DNA from: Halomarina pelagica
GTDB lineage: Archaea; Halobacteriota; Halobacteria; Halobacteriales; Haloarculaceae
Direction of reading: 5' to 3'
Length of the DNA: 64,000 bases
NCBI RefSeq assembly: GCF_024228315.1
Contig: NZ_CP100454.1
Coordinates: 3,100,001-3,164,000, forward strand
Of this stretch, positions 8,618-17,668 are shown one piece after another. The notes under the pieces were generated by a model. It was not told where the DNA came from and ran no database searches. It was given only the letters and a program-made list of their open reading frames with translations. Within the stretch, counting starts at the first letter, position 1. Every line of letters begins with the position of its first letter. The translations under genes were made by a program, and so were the position numbers.

Positions 8618-9034
8618 ATGGCAGTCCCCGCCCGAACTCGTCGGTTCGCCCTGTTCTTCCTCGCCGTCTGCGTCCTCTTCGCGGGCGCGGGCACCTGGTT
8701 CGCGACGCACGACAAGGACTACACGTACACCTTCGATCGCGCCGAGGAGGAGGTCCCCAGGTACGAGGGGAACGTCGAGTACTACGACGGCCTCACTCCC
8801 GAGCAGCGACGAGCGGTCGACGCCGCCGTCGAGGGGGAGGTACAGCGATTCGAGCACCGCGAGGAGGTACCCGGGACGGTCGTCCGGAAGGGGGAGACGT
8901 ACTACGTGTTCGAGATGACCGCGCGCTTCGACTACGCGAACCCGGGGACGTTCGTCCCGATGCTCGTCGGACTGAGCGGACTCGGACTGATCGTCCTCAC
9001 GATTCGACGCGACATCGTGTCGAGGGGTCTTTAG
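8618..9034 (+). CDS. Two-TM membrane protein, uncharacterised
   Basis: A 138-residue protein with transmembrane helices at about residues 10-30 (FALFFLAVCVLFAGAGTWF) and 112-130 (FVPMLVGLSGLGLIVLTI). They enclose an external or internal acidic loop of about 80 residues (YTFDRAEEEVPRYEGNVEYY). The family is common in haloarchaea but without known function. It lies 50 bp after dinB; the TTTTTGTTC element near 8590 may be its own promoter. Confidence 0.75.
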   Translation: MAVPARTRRFALFFLAVCVLFAGAGTWFATHDKDYTYTFDRAEEEVPRYEGNVEYYDGLTPEQRRAVDAAVEGEVQRFEHREEVPGTVVRKGETYYVFEMTARFDYANPGTFVPMLVGLSGLGLIVLTIRRDIVSRGL

Positions 9035-9056
9035 AGCGGCGCGCGCAACGATAGCC

Positions 9057-9344
9057 ATGAACCACCTCGCGCCCGCGGGCGAGGGAACCTACCGCCTCCC
9101 GCGTCACGCCCACGTCGTCGTCTACACCGCCCGCGACGACGGCGAACTCGTCACCGTCTACGACTGCGGCGCGGCGCAGAAGCCGCCGGCCGCGCAGTTC
9201 ATCGGCCACCTCGTACGCGTGCAGGCCGAGGCTCGAACCGACCAGTCGCCGACGGGCTACGTCGTCCGCCTCCGGGAGGGCGGCGTCCTCGAGGAGCAGG
9301 CCGACGGCGAGTGGGTCATCCGCCCCGCCTCCGACGACCGCTGA
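9057..9344 (+). CDS. Conserved hypothetical protein
   Basis: A 95-residue soluble protein, MNHLAPAGEGTYRLPRHAHV at the start, with alternating beta-strand pattern (HVVVYTARDDGELVTVYDCG). No family recognised. It begins 22 bp after the membrane protein gene and may be co-transcribed with it. It is convergent with the acyl-CoA synthetase gene, whose stop is 6 bp beyond. Confidence 0.65.
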   Translation: MNHLAPAGEGTYRLPRHAHVVVYTARDDGELVTVYDCGAAQKPPAAQFIGHLVRVQAEARTDQSPTGYVVRLREGGVLEEQADGEWVIRPASDDR

Positions 9345-9350
9345 CCCCAC

Positions 9351-11012
9351 CTACGCCGACTCCGATCCCTCGGGCGAGTCCGGCACGCGGTCGCGGAGTT
9401 CCGTGCGGCGGATCTTCCCCGTCACGGTCTTCGGCAGGTCGTCCACGAACTCGATCTCGCGGGGGTACTCGTGGGCGGCGAGTTCGTTTCGCACGTGCTC
9501 CTGGATGTCGGTCACGAGGTCGTCGCTCGGTTCGTAGTCGGCCGAGAGGACGACGAACGCCTTCACGATGTTGCCGCGCTCCGCGTCGGGCCTGGGGACG
9601 ACGGCGGCCTCCGCGACGGCGGGGTGCTCGCCCAGCGAGGACTCCACCTCGAAGGGACCGATGCGGTAGCCCGCGCTGATGATGACGTCGTCCGCGCGCC
9701 CCTCGAACCAGAAGTAGCCGTCCGAATCGAGGTGGCCGAGGTCGCCCGAGAGGTACCAGTCGTTCAGGAAGCAGTCGGCGGTCTTCTCTGGCTGCTCCCA
9801 GTACTCCGCGAAGAAGCAGGGGAAGTCCCCGCGCTCCGCGATGACGCCCGTCTCCCCCGGCGGGAGTTCCTCGCCCGTCTCGGGGTCGACGATCGCGGCC
9901 GTCACGCCGGGCAGGGGCTTGCCCATGCTCCCCGGGCGCACCTCCATCGTCGGGTAGTTGTTGATGATCATGTTGCCCGTCTCGGTCTGGCCGTAGGTGT
10001 CGAGGATGGTGACGCCGAGGGCCTCCTCGCCCCACTCGACGACGCCCGCGGAGAGGGGTTCGCCGATGGAGAGGGCGTGTCTGATCTCGACGTCCGTCCC
10101 ATCGAGCACCGAGGCGTTCTCGCGGAGCATGCGGTAGGCCGTCGGCACCGAGAACAGGACGGTGATGGGATACTCATCGAGGAGGTCCGCCCACTCCTCC
10201 GGGTCGAACTCGCCCCCGTAGGTGAACATGCTCGTCCCCCAGAACCACGCGCCGAGCGTGTTGATCGGCCCGGTGAGCCAGCCCAGGTCGCCCGTCGACC
10301 AGTAGAGGTCGTCCTCGCGCACGTCGACGGCGAGCTTCTGGGTGGCCGCGACGCCGGCCACCCAGCGGTGCCTGTGCAGGACGCCCTTCGCGCGGCCGGT
10401 CGTCCCGGAGGTGTAGTAGAGGAGCGCGTTGTCCTCGCCGGAGGTGTCCGCGACCTCGAACTCGTCGCTCGCCGCGGCAGTGGCCTCGCGGAAGTCCACG
10501 TCGCCCTCTCGCCCCTCGCCGACGACGATCACGTGCTCGACGCTCGGGACGTCCTCGAGCGCCTCGGCGACGGTGTCGCGGTTGTCGCCCGTCGTCACGA
10601 CGACCCTGGCGTCGCAGTCCGCGAGGCGGTAGGCGATGCCGTCCGGCCCGAAGCGCTCGTTGACGCTCCCCCACACCGCACCCGTCTTGAGCGTCCCGAC
10701 CATCGCCGCGTAGTGCTCGGGGATGCGGGGCATGTACGAGAAGACGCGGTCGCCGCGGTCGATCCGTTCCGCGAGCACGTTCGCGAAGCGGTTCGACCGG
10801 TCGCGGAGGTCGCCGAACGTGATCGTCTCGCGCTCGCCGTCCGTCCCGGCCCACTCAAGCGCGACGCGGTCGGGATCGGCCGCGGCGTGTCGGTCGCACA
10901 CCTCGTGGCCGACGTTCAACGACTCCGGGGCGTCCCAGTCCGCCTCCGCGTAGACGTCGTCCCAGGTGAACTCGTCTCGATCGTCGACCGGGTCGAAGGA
11001 ATCCCAATCCAT
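9351..11012 (-). CDS. AMP-forming acyl-CoA synthetase (acetyl/medium-chain acyl type)
   Basis: A 553-residue ANL-superfamily ligase that adenylates a carboxylic acid and transfers it to CoA. Motifs: A3 P-loop YYTSGTTGRAKGVLH, A5 LDTYGQTETGN, A7 WYLSGDLGHLDSDGYFWFEG, A8 hinge ADDVIISAGYRIGPFEVE, and catalytic lysine in DDLPKTVTGKIRR near residue 530. Sequence style matches the haloarchaeal AcsA-related acyl-CoA synthetases rather than acetyl-CoA synthetase with a long N-terminal extension, so acetate, propionate or a medium-chain acid are all possible substrates. Single gene. Confidence 0.9.
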   Translation of the reverse strand: MDWDSFDPVDDRDEFTWDDVYAEADWDAPESLNVGHEVCDRHAAADPDRVALEWAGTDGERETITFGDLRDRSNRFANVLAERIDRGDRVFSYMPRIPEHYAAMVGTLKTGAVWGSVNERFGPDGIAYRLADCDARVVVTTGDNRDTVAEALEDVPSVEHVIVVGEGREGDVDFREATAAASDEFEVADTSGEDNALLYYTSGTTGRAKGVLHRHRWVAGVAATQKLAVDVREDDLYWSTGDLGWLTGPINTLGAWFWGTSMFTYGGEFDPEEWADLLDEYPITVLFSVPTAYRMLRENASVLDGTDVEIRHALSIGEPLSAGVVEWGEEALGVTILDTYGQTETGNMIINNYPTMEVRPGSMGKPLPGVTAAIVDPETGEELPPGETGVIAERGDFPCFFAEYWEQPEKTADCFLNDWYLSGDLGHLDSDGYFWFEGRADDVIISAGYRIGPFEVESSLGEHPAVAEAAVVPRPDAERGNIVKAFVVLSADYEPSDDLVTDIQEHVRNELAAHEYPREIEFVDDLPKTVTGKIRRTELRDRVPDSPEGSESA

Positions 11013-11191
11013 GGGTGTGAATCAGTGGCATCCGCCTTAGTGATTCGCCCCCGGTATCGACCGAGGCGATGCGCGGCGGGGCGACGAGCGGTGGGGCGAC
11101 GCGCGGCGTCCCCCACCACGACATCAAGTGTCACGCTACGCGCTAGCGCGAGTCCCCAACGACTTAACTGTCCGTCCCTCCTAGATCGCAC

Positions 11192-11476
11192 GTGAGTGAC
11201 GAAACAGGGCGTCGGAACCTCCGAATGCCCAACAACAACGAGTTGTTCGCCGTCGTGACTGAGCACCTGGGAGGGAACCACGTCCGCGTCCGCTGTGAGG
11301 ACGGCAAGACGCGGCTGGGTCGGATCCCCGGTCGGATGAAGTACCGCGTCTGGATCAACGAGGACGACGTAGTGCTCGTCGAACCCTGGGACTGGCAGGA
11401 CGAGAAGGCGAACATCGAGTGGCGCTACACCGGACAGAGCGCGGACCAGCTCCGGCGCGAAGGCCACATCGACTGA
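11192..11476 (+). CDS. eif1A: Translation initiation factor 1A
   Basis: A 94-residue S1-like OB-fold factor (aIF1A) that stimulates subunit dissociation and initiator-tRNA binding. The diagnostic stretch [20 protein letters not shown] is followed by [20 protein letters not shown] and [20 protein letters not shown]. The GTG at 11192 is the start: a GACTTAACTG TATA element at 11161-11170 places transcription initiation at or just before it, so the mRNA is leaderless with a non-AUG start. Confidence 0.95.
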   Translation: MSDETGRRNLRMPNNNELFAVVTEHLGGNHVRVRCEDGKTRLGRIPGRMKYRVWINEDDVVLVEPWDWQDEKANIEWRYTGQSADQLRREGHID

Positions 11477-11544
11477 TCCTCCCCGGGCATTCGCGAGACG
11501 GCTTGCTCCATCCCCGTACGGTTTGAGCGCGGTTTCCGACTCGG

Positions 11545-12324
11545 CTACTCCGTCGCGCCCGTTCGGTCCTCCAGGAGCTCCTGCATCCACACGGCGACTC
11601 CGTGGTCGCTCCCGCGAGTCCACACGGCCGTCTCCTCCTGTACGCCGGGGAGGTGACTCTCCTCGATGGCGCTGGCCAGGACGGCGCGACGATCGACGGT
11701 GACGAGTCGCCCCGGCCACTTCTCGACGACTGGATCGACGCGTTCGAGCCCCGACGAGACCGTGACCTGGGCCCCCGGAACCGCCTCCTCGACGCGCTCT
11801 CGGAGGTCTTCGGACGCGACTTCCACGACGATCGCCACGCCGCGGCCGTCGGCCGCCGCCAGTCGATCGAGGATCGTCGGATCGAGGGTGGAGTCGGCGG
11901 CGACGAGGACGTGGACGTGTTCCTCGGCGTCGTCGAGCAGCGTCGCCACGCGGTCGCTCACGTGCTCTGCGTTCGTGACCGACCACACGCCCGCCTCCTC
12001 GCCTACCTCCGTCGATTCCACCCCCTCCAGCGCGGTCGCCGCCGCGTCGATCCGGGAGGTGTAGTTTCGTCGGAGTACGTCCAGCGCCTCGTCTCTCGGG
12101 ACCGCCCTGTACTCCCGGGGGTCGGACTGGTGGATGTCCACCAACCCCCGCCGGTGGAGCCGTTCGACGGTGTCGTACACCCGCGACCGCGGGATCTCAG
12201 AGAGCTTGCTGATCTCCGTCGCGGTTCCCTTCGGAATGCGAGTGAGCGCGACGAAACACCTCGCCTCGTACTCCGTCAAGCCTAGTTCCTCCAGGGCCGC
12301 TACCGCTTCGCGTTCGCCCGACAT
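11545..12324 (-). CDS. TrmB-family transcriptional regulator
   Basis: A 259-residue regulator. The N-terminal winged HTH (LGLTEYEARCFVALTRIPKG, SEIPRSRVYDTVERLHRRG) is followed by a coiled-coil dimer helix (about 80-105) and a C-terminal domain resembling the phospholipase-D-like TrmB effector domain (VHVLVAADSTLDPTILDRLA, then ATAAD/GRGVAIVVEV). It is close to, but separate from, the downstream Bat-like gene. Effector unknown. Confidence 0.88.
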   Translation of the reverse strand: MSGEREAVAALEELGLTEYEARCFVALTRIPKGTATEISKLSEIPRSRVYDTVERLHRRGLVDIHQSDPREYRAVPRDEALDVLRRNYTSRIDAAATALEGVESTEVGEEAGVWSVTNAEHVSDRVATLLDDAEEHVHVLVAADSTLDPTILDRLAAADGRGVAIVVEVASEDLRERVEEAVPGAQVTVSSGLERVDPVVEKWPGRLVTVDRRAVLASAIEESHLPGVQEETAVWTRGSDHGVAVWMQELLEDRTGATE

Positions 12325-12423
12325 GCGTCCCGATTGACGTAGGAAAGCATACTACTGACGCCTGCGGGACGGCATCCACTCATGACGGCCGCGTTCCGGG
12401 GGATCGAACCGACGGGGTGACGT

Positions 12424-13074
12424 TCACTCGAACACTGAGCCGTGCTGGAGCATCTCGTCGATCAGCGCCGAGTGCCCTCGGCGTAGGCGCTCCGAGAGCG
12501 CCTGGTGGGAGACGCCGAGTTCGTCGGCGACGTCCTCGAGCGTCACCGAGCGCGGAACGTCGAAGTACCCCCGTTCGGCGGCCGTCACCAGCGCGCGGTA
12601 CTGCTCGTTGGTCAGCCCGTACCTGCTCGCGGGTCGGTTGTCGGCGTCCCGGATCTGAACCACGTCGAGCGCGATGTCCATCTCGTCGCAGAACGACAGC
12701 GTTCGCTCGATCTCCTCTCGCTCGGGATAGAGCAACCGGAGCGACCAGCCGTGTCGCGACGCGTGCGCCCTGAGGACGACCGTCGGTGAGGCCGAGAGGA
12801 TCCTGAACGTGAGTCGCGTCTCGTACTCCCACTCGATCCGATAGAGCCACTCGTTCTCGGCGGTCGCCAACCGCGACCAGCGGTCGACCGTCGGATCGGA
12901 GTCGAGTGCGGTCTCCAGTTCGATCTCGTCGGTTGCACGAGCCCACACGAGTGGCATGATCTCGTCCGTCTGCACGCTGCGTTCGCACACGAAGCGGGCC
13001 TCGGGAAGCTCCTGCAGCGTCGCCTCGAGCGCAAGATCGTCTACGGGTATGCGGCTCTCGATGATCGTCGTCAT
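12424..13074 (-). CDS. Bacterio-opsin activator-like HTH regulator (Bat/HTH-10 family)
   Basis: The 216-residue protein starts MTTIIESRIPVDDLALEATL at 13074; upstream in-frame sequence is basic and Cys/Arg-rich and is not typical haloarchaeal coding sequence. The C-terminal HTH-10 domain reads RYGLTNEQYRALVTAAERGY, then VTLEDVADELGVSHQALSER. It is a paralogue of the gene at 3259-3918, with the same order of blocks (EIMPLVWARATDEIELETAL against the corresponding VMPLLWVRG block). Target genes unknown. Confidence 0.87.
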   Translation of the reverse strand: MTTIIESRIPVDDLALEATLQELPEARFVCERSVQTDEIMPLVWARATDEIELETALDSDPTVDRWSRLATAENEWLYRIEWEYETRLTFRILSASPTVVLRAHASRHGWSLRLLYPEREEIERTLSFCDEMDIALDVVQIRDADNRPASRYGLTNEQYRALVTAAERGYFDVPRSVTLEDVADELGVSHQALSERLRRGHSALIDEMLQHGSVFE

Positions 13075-13256
13075 GGTGGTACGGTACGTACGGGCGCAAT
13101 CCGCGCACGACGGACGGACCGCGTATGCGTTAGCCCCGCGCGCGGCCGGATCGCGTCGTCTCAACGGATCCGACTGTGCCTCGCCCCTGTCGCTATCGAG
13201 CACTATCCGGCATCGACACATAGTCGTCCCGTGACCAGTCTGGTAGTGACACTTCG

Positions 13257-13276
13257 GTTGTTACTGTCGTAACGAC
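13257..13276. promoter_or_regulatory. Inverted repeat in the bat-like/herA intergenic region
   Basis: GTTGTTAC-TGTC-GTAACGAC is an 8-bp dyad with one mismatch, in the 296-bp space between the divergent Bat-like and HerA-like genes. A second smaller palindrome ACCAG-T-CTGGT lies near 13233-13243. The HerA promoter is a GGTTATACCG element at 13341-13350, so the dyad is about 70 bp upstream of it and could serve either gene. The rest of 13075-13370 shows nothing recognisable. Confidence 0.35.
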
Positions 13277-13370
13277 GATCGAGTCAGCGTGTCGGAAGAC
13301 GGCCGTCGAACCCACGGCGTCCGCCGCGCGTCTGACGGACGGTTATACCGCCTCGCGCGAACGCACGAAC

Positions 13371-15053
13371 ATGAGCGAGACCGAGACGATCACCGTCGCC
13401 GAAGTGAGCGATGGCGCGGGGAGCGCCGGCGATCCCGGCACCACGGTGGAGATGCCGGCGGTAGAGGTGCTCACCGGCCGCGGGTTCGTCACGGGAAAGT
13501 CCGGGTCGGGGAAGTCGAACACCGCGAGCGTCGTCATCGAGAAACTGCTCGATCGGCAGTTCTCGCTCCTCATCGTCGACATCGACGGCGAGTACTACGG
13601 GCTGAAGGAGAAGTACGAGATCCTGCACGTCGGCGCGGACGAGGAGTGCGACATCCAGGTCGGCGCGGAGCACGCCGAGAAGATCGCCGACCTCGCGCTG
13701 CGCAACAACATCCCCATCATCCTCGACGTCTCGTCGTTCCTCGACGAGCGCGAGGCGGCGGCGCTGCTGACGGAGGTCGCGAAGCAGCTGTTCGCCAAGG
13801 AGAAGAAGCTGAAGAAGCCGTTCCTGCTCATCGTCGAGGAGGTCCACGAGTGGATCCCCGAGGGCGGCGGTCTGGACGAGTGCGGGCGCATGCTCATCAA
13901 GATCGGTAAGCGCGGGCGCAAGCACGGGCTCGGCATCACGGGCATCAGCCAGCGCCCGGCCGACGTGAAGAAGGACTTCATCACGCAGTGCGACTGGCTC
14001 GTCTGGCACCGCCTCACCTGGCGCAACGACACGAAGGTGGTAAAGCGCGTCCTCGGCAGCGAGTACTCGGCGGCCGTGGAGGACCTCGGCGACGGCGAGG
14101 GCTTTCTCGTGACCGACTGGTCCGAGCAGACCCGGCGCGTGCAGTTCCAGCGCAAGCGGACCTTCGACGCGGGCGCGACGCCCGGGCTCGACGACTTCGA
14201 GCGCCCCGACCTCAAGTCCGTGAGCGCCGACCTCGTGGGGGAACTGGAGAGCATCACCGAGGAGCAGGACCGCCGCGAGGACCGCATCGAGGAACTGGAG
14301 CAGGAACTCCTCGAGAAGGAAGAGCGCATCAGGATGCTAGAGCAGGATCTCGCCGACGCCCGCGACCTCTCGCGGATGGCGGACCAGTTCGCCGCCGCGC
14401 TGTTCGATCACCCCGGACGGTCACGTATGCGCATCGAATCCGAGCAGTCCACGCTCGAGGAGCATCCCGGCGTCGAGTACCGGAACGGACGCGCCGCCGC
14501 GAACGGCGTGAGCGCCGGAGGCGACGAGGGGAGCCGCGACGGGCGATCGGACGCGAGCGGCGGGACCAGCGCGACCGACCTCGCCCCCTGGCCGGAGCAG
14601 TCGGCGGGAAGCGGAGGGGGTGACGGAGACGGAGGCGGTGACGGCCATCGGAACGGCACGGGTGACGTGAACGGCCGGAGCGGCGGCGCGGACGACGCCT
14701 CGGGCGCGCGTGTCCGCGACCGATCGGTCGTCGAGCGACTGCGCGAACGCCTCGAATCGATGGACCCGACGACCCGCTCGATGCTCGCGCGCTACCGCGA
14801 GCGCGGTCCGCTGTCGCCCCTCGACGCCCACGTCGCCGCGGGCGGCTCCGGCGATCGGACCGTCGCCTACAGCCGCAACGGCGAACTCAGGGAGGTGGGG
14901 TTCATCGAGCACGCGGGACGCGGCGAGTACGTCTACGTCCTCCCCGACCTCGTCGCGCGCGAGTTCGACCACCGGCTGTCCCCCGAACAGTTGGACGAGC
15001 GGGTCGAGCGGATCGAGCGGTACCTCGTGGGCGGTCCCTGGCCGGCGGAGTAA
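13371..15053 (+). CDS. HerA-like P-loop ATPase (DUF87 family)
   Basis: A 560-residue protein. The FtsK/HerA ATPase core has Walker A GKSGSGKSN (residues 42-50), Walker B LLIVEEVHEWIP (about 150), an arginine-rich sensor region KIGKRGRKHGLGITGISQRP, and the WLVWHRLTWRNDT motif. A coiled-coil follows (about 285-330, ITEEQDRREDRIEELEQELL), then a Gly/Asp-rich linker (about 365-455), and a C-terminal winged-helix-like domain (LSPLDAHVAAGGSGDRTVAY). HerA partners with NurA in end resection, but no NurA is adjacent here. This shorter haloarchaeal class may act independently in DNA transactions. Confidence 0.85.
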   Translation: MSETETITVAEVSDGAGSAGDPGTTVEMPAVEVLTGRGFVTGKSGSGKSNTASVVIEKLLDRQFSLLIVDIDGEYYGLKEKYEILHVGADEECDIQVGAEHAEKIADLALRNNIPIILDVSSFLDEREAAALLTEVAKQLFAKEKKLKKPFLLIVEEVHEWIPEGGGLDECGRMLIKIGKRGRKHGLGITGISQRPADVKKDFITQCDWLVWHRLTWRNDTKVVKRVLGSEYSAAVEDLGDGEGFLVTDWSEQTRRVQFQRKRTFDAGATPGLDDFERPDLKSVSADLVGELESITEEQDRREDRIEELEQELLEKEERIRMLEQDLADARDLSRMADQFAAALFDHPGRSRMRIESEQSTLEEHPGVEYRNGRAAANGVSAGGDEGSRDGRSDASGGTSATDLAPWPEQSAGSGGGDGDGGGDGHRNGTGDVNGRSGGADDASGARVRDRSVVERLRERLESMDPTTRSMLARYRERGPLSPLDAHVAAGGSGDRTVAYSRNGELREVGFIEHAGRGEYVYVLPDLVAREFDHRLSPEQLDERVERIERYLVGGPWPAE

Positions 15054-15186
15054 GTCTCGGATGCGCCGGTGGACTCCTCTCTCGACGACTCCGAATGGTC
15101 CAACGGTCCCGCGGACTCGACACCGAGAACCTCGAGTCCGACCCTTCGCCAGACCATGACGGACGGACGTACTGTCGGCGAAACGT

Positions 15187-15885
15187 TCAGCCTTCCGCGA
15201 TCGTGAACAGGGATCGGGAGCCGTCGAGCAGATCGCTCATCGTCTCGATCCGACGATGCGGGGACGGTTCCGGATCGTCGATCCCGTCCGCGTCCAGCCA
15301 TATCGAGCGCACGCCGGCGTTGTGTGCTCCGGTGACGTCGCTCCCGAGCGAGTTTCCGACCGTGACCGCTCGGTCCGGTTCCGTACCCAGCCGATCGAGC
15401 GCGGCGCGAAACGGTTCCGGGTCCGGCTTTGGAGCGGTGTCGTATCCGGCGTAGACGATCGTCTCGAAGCGGTCTGCGATGCCCAGCGCCTCGATCTTCT
15501 GGCTCTGCCACTCCGGCGGTCCGTTGGTGACGAGCGCGAGTGAATAGTCCGGTGAGAGTACGTCGAGTGCCTCCTTCGCTCCGGGCAACCACCGCACGTT
15601 CGTCTGATCGCGTTCCTCGGCGTAGGCGGCCGCGACCTCCCGACCGACGCTCTGACTGTATCCCGCTCGTTCCGCGAGCGCGGCGAAACATCGCCGACGG
15701 TTTTCGAGCCCGCTGTCGCTCTCGGCGACGAAGTCGTCGAAGATCTCGTAGTAGTCCTCGGCGGTGAAGAACGGGTCGCGACCGATCGCCTCGAACGCCA
15801 GCGAGAGGATCTCCTGCCCGGAACGGCGATACGTACAGAGCGTGTCGTCGAGGTCGAACAGTATCGCCTCGATCGGGTTCCCCAT
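15187..15885 (-). CDS. HAD-superfamily hydrolase
   Basis: A 232-residue phosphatase-like enzyme. Motif I is LFDLDDTLCTY (nucleophile Asp about 10), motif II LVTNGPPEWQ, motif III Lys in KPDPEPFRAAL, and motif IV GNSLGSDVTGAHNAG. The helical cap lies between motifs I and II (residues 20-95). This is the class with a small helical cap, acting on small phosphorylated metabolites. Monocistronic; substrate cannot be predicted. Confidence 0.9.
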   Translation of the reverse strand: MGNPIEAILFDLDDTLCTYRRSGQEILSLAFEAIGRDPFFTAEDYYEIFDDFVAESDSGLENRRRCFAALAERAGYSQSVGREVAAAYAEERDQTNVRWLPGAKEALDVLSPDYSLALVTNGPPEWQSQKIEALGIADRFETIVYAGYDTAPKPDPEPFRAALDRLGTEPDRAVTVGNSLGSDVTGAHNAGVRSIWLDADGIDDPEPSPHRRIETMSDLLDGSRSLFTIAEG

Positions 15886-15993
15886 GACGGAGACGTACTA
15901 CGTCGAGCGATTAAAGACTCGGTGTTCGGCGCGGTAGAGTCGGGCAGGAGTTCGGATGGAGCGGTTTTTCCCGCCGCCGGACGAGACGCGGTC

Positions 15994-16254
15994 ATGGAAC
16001 TGACGCTGTTCGGCCCCCTCCGGGGCGTGACCGGCGCGAAGACCGTCGAGGTCGAGTTCGGGGGCGGGACCGCCCGCGACGCGCTCTGCGCGCTCGTCGA
16101 TCGCTACCCCCGCGCCCGGGACCAGTTGTTCGACGGGGCGGGCGACCTCCGCCCGAGCGTCCGGCTGACGCGCGACGGCGAGCGCGTCGATCCTGACGAC
16201 GCGCTGGCGGCCGACGAGTCGCTCACCGTCTACCCGGCGATGCGCGGGGGGTAG
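15994..16254 (+). CDS. Ubiquitin-like small archaeal modifier protein (SAMP/MoaD-ThiS family)
   Basis: An 86-residue beta-grasp protein ending in Gly-Gly (YPAMRGG), the form needed for adenylation by UbaA and for either protein conjugation (sampylation) or thiocarboxylate formation. It matches the MoaD/SAMP1 style: MELTLFGPLRGVTGAKTVEV at the start, SVRLTRDGERVDPDDALAAD in the middle. I chose the ATG at 15994, since upstream in-frame sequence is not family-like. SAMP1 versus another MoaD-like paralogue cannot be decided from sequence alone. It is convergent with the acetamidase gene (4 bp between stops). Confidence 0.85.
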   Translation: MELTLFGPLRGVTGAKTVEVEFGGGTARDALCALVDRYPRARDQLFDGAGDLRPSVRLTRDGERVDPDDALAADESLTVYPAMRGG

Positions 16255-16258
16255 GGAT

Positions 16259-17563
16259 CTAGAGGTCGTACTGTTCGCGCACGAGGTCGGCGAGGCCGCG
16301 CTCCTCGAGCACGTCCATCGGCGCGAGCAGGGTCAGTTGCACGACCCCCGGCAGGCGGGCGATCTCGACGCCGCCGGTGAAGGTACAGCGCCCCCGAACC
16401 TCGCCGACGCTCATGTCGAGGAGGTCGCTCGCGCGCTCGAAGGCGTTGTCCGTCGCGTCGTTGATCGTCGCGCCGCTGCCGATCACCTGGATCGGCCCGA
16501 GGTCGTCGAGGTCGACGCCGTACTCCTCGGCCAGCGCCTCGCCCCGCTCGCGCTCGTCGGCGTCGATCGGCCTGGCGATGTGGGGCAGGTCCTCGACGTT
16601 CGGCAGGAGGAGCGGGCCGTCGACGTCGAGGCCCTTTATCACCTCGACCTCCAGTTCGGTCCACCCGCTCACGTCGGTCGTGTGCAGGGAGAGTTCGCCG
16701 TCGCCCTGGTTTGCGTGGAGGTCGCCGACGTAGAGGCCGCCGCCGTCGACCTTCACCGGGCAGATCAGCACCGCACCGGCGCGGACCTCGTTCGAGTCCA
16801 TGTGGCCGTCGGTCCGGTTCGCGAGTTCGGACTCGTCCGCGAGTCCCCAGTCGTGCTCCGCGCCGACGAGGAACTGCCCGAAGTCGCCCGCGTTGTGCGA
16901 GTCGGGGAGTTCGACCGGCGGCGTCGTCCCGATGTTCCCGACGAAGGGACGGAGGTGGCCGATCGCGCCGGGCATCTCCGCGGGCTTGTAGAGGAGGATG
17001 GGATGCTGGCGGGAGTTCTCCGGGAGCGCCATCAGCTCCTCGGCGTCCTCCGCGAGCGCGTCCGCCCCTTCGGGGCCGACGGTGAGCCCGATCGTGCGGT
17101 CGTCGTCGAAGACGACGGTGTAGCCGTACTCGAAGCCGAACGAGGAGGCGTTCGCGCCGCACTCGGCGCACCTGATCGACTCCTCGCCGGCCCCCTCGAC
17201 GACCGTCTCCGGCCACGCCGCGCCGCACTCCGGACAGCGGTGGTCCACGAACGGGTCGTCGCCGAACGCCCCCTCGCGCTCGGCCATGCTGCCCGTGCTC
17301 GTGGCGACGCTCGTCACCTCCACGTCCCTGATGCGGACGGCGATGGCGTCGCCTACCTCCGCGCCCTCGACGGCGATCGGTCGGGTCACCTCGTGGCCGC
17401 CGCGGAACGAGGGCGTTATCATCGGCCCCCAGCACCCCGGCGGCGTGTGCGTCCGCACCGTCCCGCCGTCCGCGACCGTCCCCGCCCACTCCTGATCGGG
17501 GCCGACCAGCCCCAGCGTGAACTCGTCGACCGTCAGTTCCTGTCGTACCTCTCGCTGTGCCAT
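16259..17563 (-). CDS. Acetamidase/formamidase family protein
   Basis: A 434-residue FmdA/AmdA-type amidase, which hydrolyses short-chain amides to ammonia and acid. Family landmarks include HTPPGCWGPMITPSFRGGHE, GDLHANQGDGE, and the late VIGSGATINDATDNAFERAS. A Cys4 zinc-ribbon-like insertion (CPECGAAWPE...CAECG, residues about 108-138) interrupts the N-terminal half; ordinary bacterial members lack it. Monocistronic. Amide substrate unknown. Confidence 0.88.
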   Translation of the reverse strand: MAQREVRQELTVDEFTLGLVGPDQEWAGTVADGGTVRTHTPPGCWGPMITPSFRGGHEVTRPIAVEGAEVGDAIAVRIRDVEVTSVATSTGSMAEREGAFGDDPFVDHRCPECGAAWPETVVEGAGEESIRCAECGANASSFGFEYGYTVVFDDDRTIGLTVGPEGADALAEDAEELMALPENSRQHPILLYKPAEMPGAIGHLRPFVGNIGTTPPVELPDSHNAGDFGQFLVGAEHDWGLADESELANRTDGHMDSNEVRAGAVLICPVKVDGGGLYVGDLHANQGDGELSLHTTDVSGWTELEVEVIKGLDVDGPLLLPNVEDLPHIARPIDADERERGEALAEEYGVDLDDLGPIQVIGSGATINDATDNAFERASDLLDMSVGEVRGRCTFTGGVEIARLPGVVQLTLLAPMDVLEERGLADLVREQYDL

Positions 17564-17668
17564 GACGTTCGTGGGGTTGGTTCCCGCGGACCAAAAGGGT
17601 GCGCACGTCCGCGAGGCGCGGGGCGCGTCGGGATTACGCCACGTCGCGGAGTCACCGGCGTCCTCCAG

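Noticed and set aside
13075-13221. N-terminal extension of the Bat-like protein
   Set aside because: The upstream 49 residues are Cys/Arg-rich and have no counterpart in the paralogue; MTTIIESR at 13074 aligns with the paralogue's start.
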